Positions 14,334 through 20,951 of a stretch of 24,063 bases of DNA are shown piece by piece; position 1 is the stretch's first letter; each line of letters opens with the position of its first letter. The stretch is from a virus: IMG/VR virus record IMGVR_UViG_3300007074_000111, positions 1-24,063 of that record; one strand, given 5' to 3'. Position numbers and translations under genes: made by a program. The notes under the pieces were generated by a model. The model had not been told where the DNA came from. It made no database searches and saw nothing but the letters and a program-made list of their open reading frames with translations.

Positions 14334-15740
14334 TCAAACTCCTTTAGACTGACGATACTGTTTAACAGCATTGCGTAATCCCGACTGTGTAATGGCTTTT
14401 TCATCGAGCACCAAGGCTTGCGCTTGGTCCAACGTGTCTTTCATTAAAATACGATGGCATATGACTGGTACACCTTGACCCTGACGCCTGATGCGTGCGT
14501 TAAGTTGGTCATACAAATCAAGACTCCAGTTAAGGCCATACCACACAACGATGTGACCGTTGCTTTGCAATCCATCAATACCATGACCCATGCTGGCAGG
14601 ATGGCCAATCATTAACTGACAGTCGTTTGTTTTCCATCGGTGCATGGCGTTCGTCAGCGACAACTCACTCTTACACTCTGTCAAGTTAATCGGGCGCAGT
14701 GCTTTAAACTTTTCCATAATGCGCTGGGCATCGCTGCGGTAAGCGTATGAGCACAGCACAGGCTCACCCTGCGCCTCATCGATAATTTCCTCCAATGCCT
14801 CTAACTTCAAGTTGTGTATGACTTCCCACAACGGCATCCCAGCAATAGGGTATATAGCGCCATTGGAAAACTGCAAACACTTATTGGTAAGCGCAGCTTG
14901 GTTAAACACCTCAACCTCTTTACCATTGTCCAGTGTTAAAAACAACTCACGCTCCATTTTTTCGTACTTGCCGCGCAACTCGTCAGGCATTTCAATCTCA
15001 ACATTGTTGACTATAAGATCAGGCAACGGGTTGTAATCTTCTGCGCTCATCTCAAGTGTAATGTCACCGATTAACTTTTTAATCGTGTCCTCAGTGTCTT
15101 CATATGCAACTTCTTTATACGGTCCAACTTTGCGGTAGAACCGGGTGCGAAACGCAGTCTTGCTTGTACCCAGACGTTCACCACGGTCAACCACTAAGAA
15201 CTGACCATGTAAATCCTTATAGCCGTTAGACGCAGGTGTACCCGTAAGCCCTGTTGTCCAATCGAACTGATCGGCAATTTTCTTAAACGCCTTAACTCGA
15301 TTGCTAGCGCTGTTTTTCATTTTGCTAATTTCGTCCCACACAATACCGTTGAAGGGCATCGGGCGATTCTTTTTAACAAAGTAGGTTTGCAGCGTTTCAG
15401 CAAGCCAGCCAAGGTTTTCGTAGTTCACCATGTAAACGTCAGCAGGGCGCAACAGGGCGCGAGTGCGTTGGTCTTTGGTGCCAGCAACCATGCTGAACTT
15501 CAAATGCTTCGTGTGCTCCCATTTAGCAGCCTCTTGACGCCACACCAATCGAATAACTCGAATGGGTGCAACAATAATGACACCTCGCAAGAATTTAGTG
15601 TTGAGCAGGTGACTCAACGATGTAAGCGTGACCACGGTTTTACCCAGCCCCATATCCAACCACAGCATTGAGTTGGGATGCGTGGCTTGAAAGTTGACTG
15701 CCTTCTTTTGGTAGTCATGCAGTATGTCAGGGGTTAGCAT
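14334..15740 (-). CDS. SNF2-type superfamily 2 helicase
   Basis: The 468-residue product is an ATP-driven DNA translocase or helicase of the SNF2 type often carried by phages with family B polymerases. Visible motifs in order: Q-motif-like YQ (10-11), Walker A MGLGKT (30-35), APIRV (59-63), Walker B DEIS (136-139), motif III TGLTGTPASN (163-172), motif V region GHPASMGHGIDGLQ (379-392) and motif VI ARIRRQGQ (415-422). The length is normal for compact phage versions without extra domains. It overlaps the VRR-NUC gene by 7 nt and the zinc-ribbon gene follows directly. A role in replication restart or recombination with the neighbouring nuclease is inferred. Confidence 0.92.
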   Translation of the reverse strand: MLTPDILHDYQKKAVNFQATHPNSMLWLDMGLGKTVVTLTSLSHLLNTKFLRGVIIVAPIRVIRLVWRQEAAKWEHTKHLKFSMVAGTKDQRTRALLRPADVYMVNYENLGWLAETLQTYFVKKNRPMPFNGIVWDEISKMKNSASNRVKAFKKIADQFDWTTGLTGTPASNGYKDLHGQFLVVDRGERLGTSKTAFRTRFYRKVGPYKEVAYEDTEDTIKKLIGDITLEMSAEDYNPLPDLIVNNVEIEMPDELRGKYEKMERELFLTLDNGKEVEVFNQAALTNKCLQFSNGAIYPIAGMPLWEVIHNLKLEALEEIIDEAQGEPVLCSYAYRSDAQRIMEKFKALRPINLTECKSELSLTNAMHRWKTNDCQLMIGHPASMGHGIDGLQSNGHIVVWYGLNWSLDLYDQLNARIRRQGQGVPVICHRILMKDTLDQAQALVLDEKAITQSGLRNAVKQYRQSKGV

Positions 15741-16018
15741 CCAAACACCATTACGTCAATCATTGCAGCACCATCGGGCACGTTATCGATTACAAATACA
15801 TTTACTTTTTGCACGCGGAGTTTGGCGTGTTCCCGATCCTGTGCAGGAGTTGGCTTCTGACCTGTTCGTTTGAATTCACAAAACCACACACGGCCATCTG
15901 GCGCGATGAGCAAACGATCGGGCACAGCAGCCCGTGCGGGGCTGGTGAACTTGTACGCAAGCACACCCTTTGAACGGGCGTACTCGCAAACTTTGGCTTC
16001 AATTTGTTTTTCCAACAT
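15734..16018 (-). CDS. VRR-NUC domain nuclease
   Basis: The 94-residue product is a stand-alone VRR-NUC of the PD-(D/E)xK group, which act as structure-specific nucleases on branched or flapped DNA. Catalytic motifs: E7 in the first helix, PD at 33-34 (AVPDRLLI), E48-F-K50 (WFCEFKRTG) and Q60 (TPAQ). The start at 16018 is an ATG with GGAAA upstream; the frame extends to a TTG at 16036, which is less likely. It overlaps the gene before it by 20 nt and the helicase after it by 7 nt. Such pairs of VRR-NUC and SNF2 helicase are common in phages. Confidence 0.92.
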   Translation of the reverse strand: MLEKQIEAKVCEYARSKGVLAYKFTSPARAAVPDRLLIAPDGRVWFCEFKRTGQKPTPAQDREHAKLRVQKVNVFVIDNVPDGAAMIDVMVFGC

Positions 16019-16280
16019 TGCGATTTTCCAATTCAATTAGTAACTCGATGTAGTGCTTTGCTTTTTCCAAGTCAGCTATGCCGTTCTTTTTGCGCCATCT
16101 GGTTACATACTTAACAACATTGCCTTCAAAGTAACCCAGCGCGTTGGCGTAGATGTACTCGACGGGCTGTATTGGTAATTCCTTATAGTGGCTGCCTGCC
16201 ACTTGTTTGCTTAGAGCGTTAAACGCCTCGTCTTCTTCTTTAGTCACGTCAGGTTTGGTCATCAAGCTAATCCCAGACAT
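15999..16280 (-). CDS. DUF3310 family protein
   Basis: The 93-residue product has the DUF3310 core: HYKELPIQPVEYI (31-43), ANALGYFEGNVVKYVTRW (45-62), then KKNGIADLEKAKHYIELLIE (64-83). The family is frequent in phage replication modules and often labelled a nucleotide kinase, but no P-loop is visible and I would not assert that activity. I keep the start at 16280 because GGAG lies 5 nt before it; an internal ATG at 16262 overlaps the polymerase stop and lacks a good site. The beginning is therefore encoded inside the 3' end of the polymerase gene. Confidence 0.88.
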   Translation of the reverse strand: MSGISLMTKPDVTKEEDEAFNALSKQVAGSHYKELPIQPVEYIYANALGYFEGNVVKYVTRWRKKNGIADLEKAKHYIELLIELENRNVGKTN

Positions 16281-18118
16281 AGTTTCTCCACTTCTTGAAT
16301 GTAATACTCAAAATCAATTGGTAATTTTTTAGCGTCTTTGATGTTGTTGCATGGTTGTATGTTCCACCCAGCCTCTACGCCAATCTTGCGCCATTGACCC
16401 GGCTTCTTAGCTAAAGGTGGCATCCACTTAAACAAATGACCACCACCCTTGGCGATGTAGTAACGTGTTGTGTTTTGCAATTGAGATGTAACACCGTCGC
16501 GCTCAATCGCAAGATGACTAGACCGTGGCACTTTAGTGCGCAACATGAAGTCCATCAACTCAGGCCAGTTCTCAATCGTCTCCCGAATGGGTGCGTTGTT
16601 CACCAGCACCTGTTCAACGACCTTGGGTACCACTAGACCACCGTGGTTCTGATGCCAACCCATGTCCCACTCGTAAGCACCCTTGCGCTTCACGCTGCCG
16701 TTCTCGTAGACTGCAATGTAGTTGTTTACGTCACGAATCATCATGGACTTGTAAACAGCTTCCTCAAGGTTTAACCCAGTGCGCTCTTGCCATGCTGCAC
16801 GGGCTAGGTCAACCAGCATCTTGCTGCTGCGCGGCACCTTAACCGTAAGACCATCGGTGTTCACCTGTATCAAGCGCAGGTTAGGTATCAGCATCAACCC
16901 TTCGGCCAACAAGCACAGCAACAGTTGACCGTTGAGCGTAATGCTCATGGTGAACAACGGGTCATAGAACACGCTAAACGGGTTGTTGCTGTCACCATAC
17001 ACACCGTTAAGCGCCAGCTTCAGCATGGCCGATTCTGCGGACTTCTTGGGGTACTGCTTGCGCTGTTCAAACAAGTGCTGGTAAATGCTGACAAACTCTT
17101 TTCCGAGATGGGCCGGGTAAAACCCATTCGTGATTGCCAAGTTTGGATAGTATGAAGTGACGTCCAAGTCCACAACGACGAACTCATCGTCTGACTCAAC
17201 AACTTCCGATTCGACCGACCCATGAATTCCCCCAAGTCCGAATACAAAACTGAATCCGTTGACCACTGCTGTGAGATCAGTAAAGACCCCTTTGGTTTCT
17301 GCGATTGACTGGTTCTTTAACCAGTCGGCTACTCGTGTAAGTTCAGGACTTTGGAACTCTATCCACGGCAAAATGGCTTCGCGCAAATGAATCACGGGGC
17401 GCTTTGTTTGACGGGGTGTGCGACCACTTGGACCAAAGTCATAGCACGACACACCAGCTTCCTCTAGCTTCATGACAAAGTAGTCTTTGCCAATCTTGGT
17501 GTCGTTGTGATTCATAAAGTCACGGTTGTACTTGTGCGTCAGTTCCTCACGAAACCGAATCATGTCAAGTGTCTCGCAATAGAACAATTTGGTCTGGTCT
17601 GTATCGTGCGCGTTGTACCGCTTTAGCACGTCAATCTGTTCGCGGTTAAGCATGGTGCCCACAGGAAACGGTAGGTCCTCAATGCTGTCTGAGCGCATGT
17701 TGAACTCAAGCATTTTGAGGCTGGTGCTTCTAGCCTTGTTGTCGAAGTGATGAATCTTAAACAAGTCAATCTGCTCGACGTAGTAGTCAGACGGCTTGAC
17801 ATAGTGCATCCACTTACTTGACTCATCATGCGAACCAATGATGGACATGGCCTTTTGGTACAGCGTATTGGCGTCACTGTGACCCATGCGAATGAGGGTA
17901 TGCAACACAGGGTAATCAAACCCGATGTTGTTAAAACCCACCATGCGCGAGTCGGTGTTCTTTAGGTGAGTCAGGAACTCAATAATTTGCTTGCTGTCGT
18001 TGCGCGAGTCGCTAATTTCAAACGACCACTTGAACGGTGCGTCGGCATGCTCTACCGCCAACGTAAACACGTTTGGGTACGTCTCGATGTCGTAAATAAA
18101 ATCGTTACTCATTACCAT
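16262..18118 (-). CDS. DNA polymerase, family B, with 3'-5' exonuclease domain
   Basis: The 618-residue product is the phage replicative polymerase. Exonuclease motifs: Exo I YDIET (D10, E12), Exo II GFNNIGFD (N64, D68) and Exo III YNAHD (Y168, D172). Polymerase motifs: A DLDVTSYYPNL (D319), B KLALNGVYG (367-375) and C QVNTDGLTV (418-426), where the usual DTDS is NTDG. A KRKGAY segment (477-482) matches the later basic motif. It is shorter than most cellular B polymerases, as expected for compact phage forms. The ATG at 18118 is close to a second at 18112; no clear ribosome site precedes either. It follows the ssDNA-binding gene after 93 nt. Confidence 0.93.
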   Translation of the reverse strand: MVMSNDFIYDIETYPNVFTLAVEHADAPFKWSFEISDSRNDSKQIIEFLTHLKNTDSRMVGFNNIGFDYPVLHTLIRMGHSDANTLYQKAMSIIGSHDESSKWMHYVKPSDYYVEQIDLFKIHHFDNKARSTSLKMLEFNMRSDSIEDLPFPVGTMLNREQIDVLKRYNAHDTDQTKLFYCETLDMIRFREELTHKYNRDFMNHNDTKIGKDYFVMKLEEAGVSCYDFGPSGRTPRQTKRPVIHLREAILPWIEFQSPELTRVADWLKNQSIAETKGVFTDLTAVVNGFSFVFGLGGIHGSVESEVVESDDEFVVVDLDVTSYYPNLAITNGFYPAHLGKEFVSIYQHLFEQRKQYPKKSAESAMLKLALNGVYGDSNNPFSVFYDPLFTMSITLNGQLLLCLLAEGLMLIPNLRLIQVNTDGLTVKVPRSSKMLVDLARAAWQERTGLNLEEAVYKSMMIRDVNNYIAVYENGSVKRKGAYEWDMGWHQNHGGLVVPKVVEQVLVNNAPIRETIENWPELMDFMLRTKVPRSSHLAIERDGVTSQLQNTTRYYIAKGGGHLFKWMPPLAKKPGQWRKIGVEAGWNIQPCNNIKDAKKLPIDFEYYIQEVEKLCLGLA

Positions 18119-18211
18119 TACTCAGTTAGGTGGGGTACTTGCCTCAGTTGGCTTGCTATCGACGGCACTTGCGCTTGATAGGTATCCAGCGTCGGCTTTC
18201 CCCCGATTCGA
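18119..18211 (-). other. Intergenic spacer before the polymerase gene
   Basis: This 93-nt spacer is the longest gap in the minus-strand replication operon. Two of its three minus-strand frames are open nearly throughout. In frame with the preceding gene, 29 codons follow its TAA before the next stop. In another frame a short reading ends in TAATG at the polymerase start. No strong promoter or terminator is visible. A 5-bp CTATC/GATAG pairing may form a weak hairpin. Confidence 0.4.
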
Positions 18212-18868
18212 TTACTGACCCATCATGAACGGTGGTAAGCCCATAGCTGCTGCTGGTGCAAAGCCGGGTGCAGCGCCGGGTGCGGCAGCTACAGCACCAA
18301 ACATGCCAGACGCATCAACAGCACCTTCACCAAACGGTGTGTCATCGCCAGCAAACTGAACAGCAATCAAGTCACAGCGAATACCGCGACCATGCTTGTT
18401 GTCTTGAGGCCAAGGCTTGATAGCAACGTTAACACGGCAACCACCATACAGCTTACGGGCCAACTGCATACACGCCATTGAATTAGACGGGTCAACAGGT
18501 GAACCATCGGCTTGAATGATCTGTGGCTGTGTGTCACGGCCAGCGGTGATGTATACGTTGTTGGCGTAACCATCGTAAGGTTGAAAGGTTTTCTTATTAA
18601 CCTTCTCATCACCACGACCAAAGCAGCGCGTCTTGCGGTCGTTCTGGATCATTTGCATAACAGCTTGCGCGTTGTCCTTCCACTTCTCCAAAGCCAACTC
18701 ACCATAACGCGCCATAAACTGGGCAAAGCCCGCGTGGTCGTTGGGCATAATAAACTCGCAGTTATACGAAATACGCTCCTTACCAGTTTGCTCATTGATT
18801 TGACGCTGTGGCTCTGCAAGGTGCGGAAACGACAAACGGACATTGGATAAAAAAATTACATCAGACAT
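18212..18868 (-). CDS. ssDNA-binding protein, DUF2815 family
   Basis: The 218-residue product belongs to the DUF2815 family, OB-fold single-stranded-DNA binders of phages. Visible features are the VIFLSNVRLSFPHLAEP opening (4-20), a YNCEFIMP strand (35-42), an FQPYDGYANNVYITAG block (95-110), a KLYGGCRVNVAIKPWPQDN block (139-157) and RGIRCDLIAVQFAGDDTPFG (161-180). The C-terminus (191-218) is Ala/Pro/Gly-rich and ends PPFMMGQ, without the acidic tip usual in bacterial SSB and T7 gp2.5. GGAG lies 8 nt before the ATG. It lies between the nuclease and polymerase genes and would coat replication intermediates. Confidence 0.9.
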   Translation of the reverse strand: MSDVIFLSNVRLSFPHLAEPQRQINEQTGKERISYNCEFIMPNDHAGFAQFMARYGELALEKWKDNAQAVMQMIQNDRKTRCFGRGDEKVNKKTFQPYDGYANNVYITAGRDTQPQIIQADGSPVDPSNSMACMQLARKLYGGCRVNVAIKPWPQDNKHGRGIRCDLIAVQFAGDDTPFGEGAVDASGMFGAVAAAPGAAPGFAPAAAMGLPPFMMGQ

Positions 18869-18883
18869 TACATTTACTCCGGT

Positions 18884-20176
18884 TTAAGATAACCAAGCGG
18901 GTAGCTCGGTTGGGGTATCAACTGCACCAAACATTGGCGCAGCATTCGTGGTGACGGCTTTACGCTCATCAGATTCAGATACTACTGTTAGCTTGCCAGC
19001 TAGTTTGACAACATATTCTTGCGACATGCGGTCAAGTTGGCGTTGGCTGAGTGACACCTTCTCACCATTGCGCTTTTCCCAAGACAGTTTTTCAGCCTTG
19101 GCAACAGATACAAGTTTGGTTTCATATATGGCAGTCTTAGGTATGCCCATCTTTACCAGCTTTACAGCCATGTCATCCTCGGTCAGTGACCAAGCGCGTG
19201 AACCGCGACCGTTGACTAGCTTTAACCCAGGTATTGATTGACCAGCCTGCATGCGACGCAAGGCTTCCTTTTCCACGCCTTCTAGTAGCTGGCGCATCAA
19301 AGGTGCTGCCTCCATGATCTGTGCGATCTGGGCGTCATCCATTGTGGTTGGGTCTTTATCTGCGCTTTGTTGCGCTACGTCGAGTGTCTCATTTACATTT
19401 ACGGGCTGGAACATGATTCCCACCTCCTTCATTACGTTATTTGCAAGTGCGGCACAAGAGCCTTTAGCTTTACAAAATTTACATTGACTGTCACCCGGCA
19501 CCAGTGGTGCTTCAACATCATCACAGCGCTGACCTTCTGTGGTAAGTGTGTCAATCATACCAAGGATGTCACTAACTGACACCTCGCTTGATGTAATTGA
19601 TTTCATACCCTTGATGGCCATCTTAGGCTGGACAACAGTCATGCGCACACGCTTCCATGGGTAGGTGCCACCATCTGGTATTTTTAGGTCAGACAGTGCG
19701 CCAAACGCGTAAAGTTGTAGCTGGTAGTTATCCTTGACATCGACAATGCCCATGCCGTCTTTGTAGTCAATAATCTCAAGCACCTCAGTACCTTTAATTT
19801 GAATATCAACCGTGCCACCCATGTCGGTGCGCCCTAATAAATGTGCTGGGTCTACTCGCGTTTCCGCAAGCACATGGCACATTCCAAACTGCTCACCAAT
19901 ACGCTGCTTCACGTAGTCGGTTGCCACCTTAACCCTGCTGGCACGGTCGTTGTCTACCTTAAACGAGCCGTCATCATCACTCAACACTTGACCAACCATC
20001 GAGCTAGGTTCAACACCCTCGCTTAGACAGTATTCAAGCAGTGTGTGCGAGTGGGTGCCGTCAATAGCAGCAGGCCCACTCCGACTGTCAGGATACTTTG
20101 CTTCTTCTCTAATCGAGCCGGGGCACAGCGCCCACCGATGGCGCTTGCTCGGTGAGAGAGATGAGTGGGTGGTCAC
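18884..20176 (-). CDS. DUF2800 Cas4/RecB-like nuclease with Fe-S-type cysteines
   Basis: The 430-residue product starts at a GTG whose GTGA overlaps the previous stop. It shows the RecB/Cas4 nuclease layout: an N-terminal WALCPGS with C18, the histidine motif GTHSHTLLEYC (40-50), D124 in GGTVDI, D137 and K139 in EIIDYKDG, and the YQLQLYAFG motif (151-159). Three further cysteines follow (C232, C235, C241 in CKFCKAKGSC). Together with C18 they form the four-cysteine set that binds a 4Fe-4S cluster in Cas4 and AddB. The C-terminal half (about 250-430) is helical. A likely role is DNA end processing in phage recombination, next to the ssDNA-binding gene. Confidence 0.9.
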   Translation of the reverse strand: MTTHSSLSPSKRHRWALCPGSIREEAKYPDSRSGPAAIDGTHSHTLLEYCLSEGVEPSSMVGQVLSDDDGSFKVDNDRASRVKVATDYVKQRIGEQFGMCHVLAETRVDPAHLLGRTDMGGTVDIQIKGTEVLEIIDYKDGMGIVDVKDNYQLQLYAFGALSDLKIPDGGTYPWKRVRMTVVQPKMAIKGMKSITSSEVSVSDILGMIDTLTTEGQRCDDVEAPLVPGDSQCKFCKAKGSCAALANNVMKEVGIMFQPVNVNETLDVAQQSADKDPTTMDDAQIAQIMEAAPLMRQLLEGVEKEALRRMQAGQSIPGLKLVNGRGSRAWSLTEDDMAVKLVKMGIPKTAIYETKLVSVAKAEKLSWEKRNGEKVSLSQRQLDRMSQEYVVKLAGKLTVVSESDERKAVTTNAAPMFGAVDTPTELPAWLS

Positions 20177-20601
20177 TTGAGTGCCTCAACGCCGGTGAAC
20201 AACGCTAGGTAGTGCTCAGGCTTAACATCATTAATGTTGCCGTAGCCTAACGCTGTCAAGACGCTTTGGATCTGAGCACCTTTTTGTGGACCAAGATTCT
20301 TGTACGCGCTCATCACATAATCAATTAGCGACTTGGGGTCGTTAAATGGAACACCGCTGGTAGCCGGTACTGGGGCAGGTGCCTCAAAAACAGGTGGGGC
20401 TGGCATAGCAGGCGCTGACACAGGTGTCTCCACTGCGACAGGTGTTGGTTGCAATGGAACAGCAACAGGTGCAGCAACTGGCGCAACAATGGCGGCAACT
20501 TTGTCATTGACTTCACGCGGGAGTGAATCAACGATAGACTGCAATACTTTGGTGTTTGCGATGATGGCTGAGGCAATCATCTGGATGGTTTGGTCGTTCA
20601 T
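20173..20601 (-). CDS. Hypothetical protein with Pro/Ala linker and small C-terminal domain
   Basis: The 142-residue product has three parts: an N-terminal helix pair (1-38, with IQMIASAIIANTKVLQSIV), a Pro/Ala/Val-rich flexible linker (39-82) and a compact C-terminal domain (86-142, NDPKSLIDYVMSAYKNLGPQ, then GYGNINDVKPEHYLALF). Similar C-terminal segments occur in small phage replication-region proteins, where the domain may bind a partner. I do not recognise a named function. It overlaps the regulator gene by 4 nt (ATGA) and the nuclease gene by 4 nt (GTGA). Confidence 0.75.
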   Translation of the reverse strand: MNDQTIQMIASAIIANTKVLQSIVDSLPREVNDKVAAIVAPVAAPVAVPLQPTPVAVETPVSAPAMPAPPVFEAPAPVPATSGVPFNDPKSLIDYVMSAYKNLGPQKGAQIQSVLTALGYGNINDVKPEHYLALFTGVEALK

Positions 20602-20783
20602 TTGAATAAGCTCTTTCTTTCGGGGTTGGGGATTACAGTTACACGGTTTTCGTTGAAAGCCGCAACAAGTTCACGCAAAACCTCAGATACACCACCGTAC
20701 TCGATGGCCTTGCGATGGAACGCTTTGTGGACTGGTGGTTCAAGCCTCACAGTCAAAAATTTGCTTTTAGGTTTAGTAGCCAT
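20598..20783 (-). CDS. Ribbon-helix-helix (CopG/Arc-type) transcriptional regulator
   Basis: I start this gene at the ATG at 20783, preceded by CGGAAT, rather than at the far upstream in-frame codon, because the protein then begins as is usual for the family. The 61 residues hold the RHH layout: a DNA-contacting strand KFLTVRLEP (8-16), helix A (PPVHKAFHRKAIEYG) and helix B (VSEVLRELVAAFNENR). It is the first gene of the minus-strand operon, next to the divergent control region with an inverted repeat. Autoregulation and control of the primase promoter are inferred. Confidence 0.85.
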   Translation of the reverse strand: MATKPKSKFLTVRLEPPVHKAFHRKAIEYGGVSEVLRELVAAFNENRVTVIPNPERKSLFK

Positions 20784-20801
20784 GAAAATAATTCCGTTTC
20801 G

Positions 20802-20841
20802 TTGACACAAGTGTAGCACAGTTCTGATACACTGTGACACA
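20802..20841. promoter_or_regulatory. Divergent promoter and operator-like inverted repeat
   Basis: AGTGTAGCA (20810-20818) and TGATACACT (20825-20833) are inverse copies at 8 of 9 positions, 6 nt apart. Each half reads as an extended -10 box (TGnTACACT) on one strand. On the minus strand GTCACA (20833-20838) stands exactly 17 nt from its -10, and the start would fall about 20 nt before the regulator gene. On the plus strand TTGACA (20802-20807) is 20 nt from the -10, longer than ideal. TGACACA also recurs at 20803 and 20835. Confidence 0.6.
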
Positions 20842-20859
20842 CGGCAACAAATTATTTAC

Positions 20860-20890
20860 AAAAAAATACCTCGGTTGTTACGCCGAGGTA
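20860..20890 (-). terminator. Hairpin reading as a minus-strand intrinsic terminator
   Basis: TACCTCGG (20867-20874) and CCGAGGTA (20883-20890) form a perfect 8-bp stem with an 8-nt loop. On the minus strand it is followed by seven T residues, a standard intrinsic terminator. It would stop antisense transcription from the primase gene before the regulator operon. On the plus strand the same hairpin ends two bases before the Shine-Dalgarno of the leader ORF. Confidence 0.65.
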
Positions 20891-20906
20891 CTAAAGGAGA
20901 AAATCA

Positions 20907-20951
20907 ATGAATCAACTGGCACTTGCATATACCAGCGATATTATTGTATGA
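20907..20951 (+). CDS. 14-codon leader ORF coupled to the primase gene
   Basis: AAAGGAG at 20894-20899 stands 7 nt before an ATG that opens a 14-codon frame encoding MNQLALAYTSDIIV. Its TGA overlaps the ATG of the primase gene (ATGA at 20948-20951). The primase start itself has no Shine-Dalgarno, so ribosomes probably reach it by terminating on this leader. It could be a leader peptide controlling primase translation, or the primase N-terminus separated by a frameshift. The ATGA form, repeated across this genome, favours coupling. Confidence 0.6.
   Translation: MNQLALAYTSDIIV

Noticed and set aside
14333-14404. Longer zinc-ribbon protein starting at 14404
   Set aside because: The extra 24 residues read the end of the helicase gene in another frame; AAAGGAG supports the ATG at 14332.
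16019-16036. TTG start at 16036 for the VRR-NUC gene
   Set aside because: An ATG with GGAAA upstream lies 18 nt later and gives the usual N-terminus.
17966-18178. Plus-strand frame over the start of the polymerase gene
   Set aside because: Antisense to the exonuclease domain, no recognisable motif or ribosome site.
20834-20947. GTG start at 20834 for the primase, adding 38 residues
   Set aside because: No ribosome site precedes it, it would include the hairpin and leader ORF, and the prim-pol domain begins after 20948.
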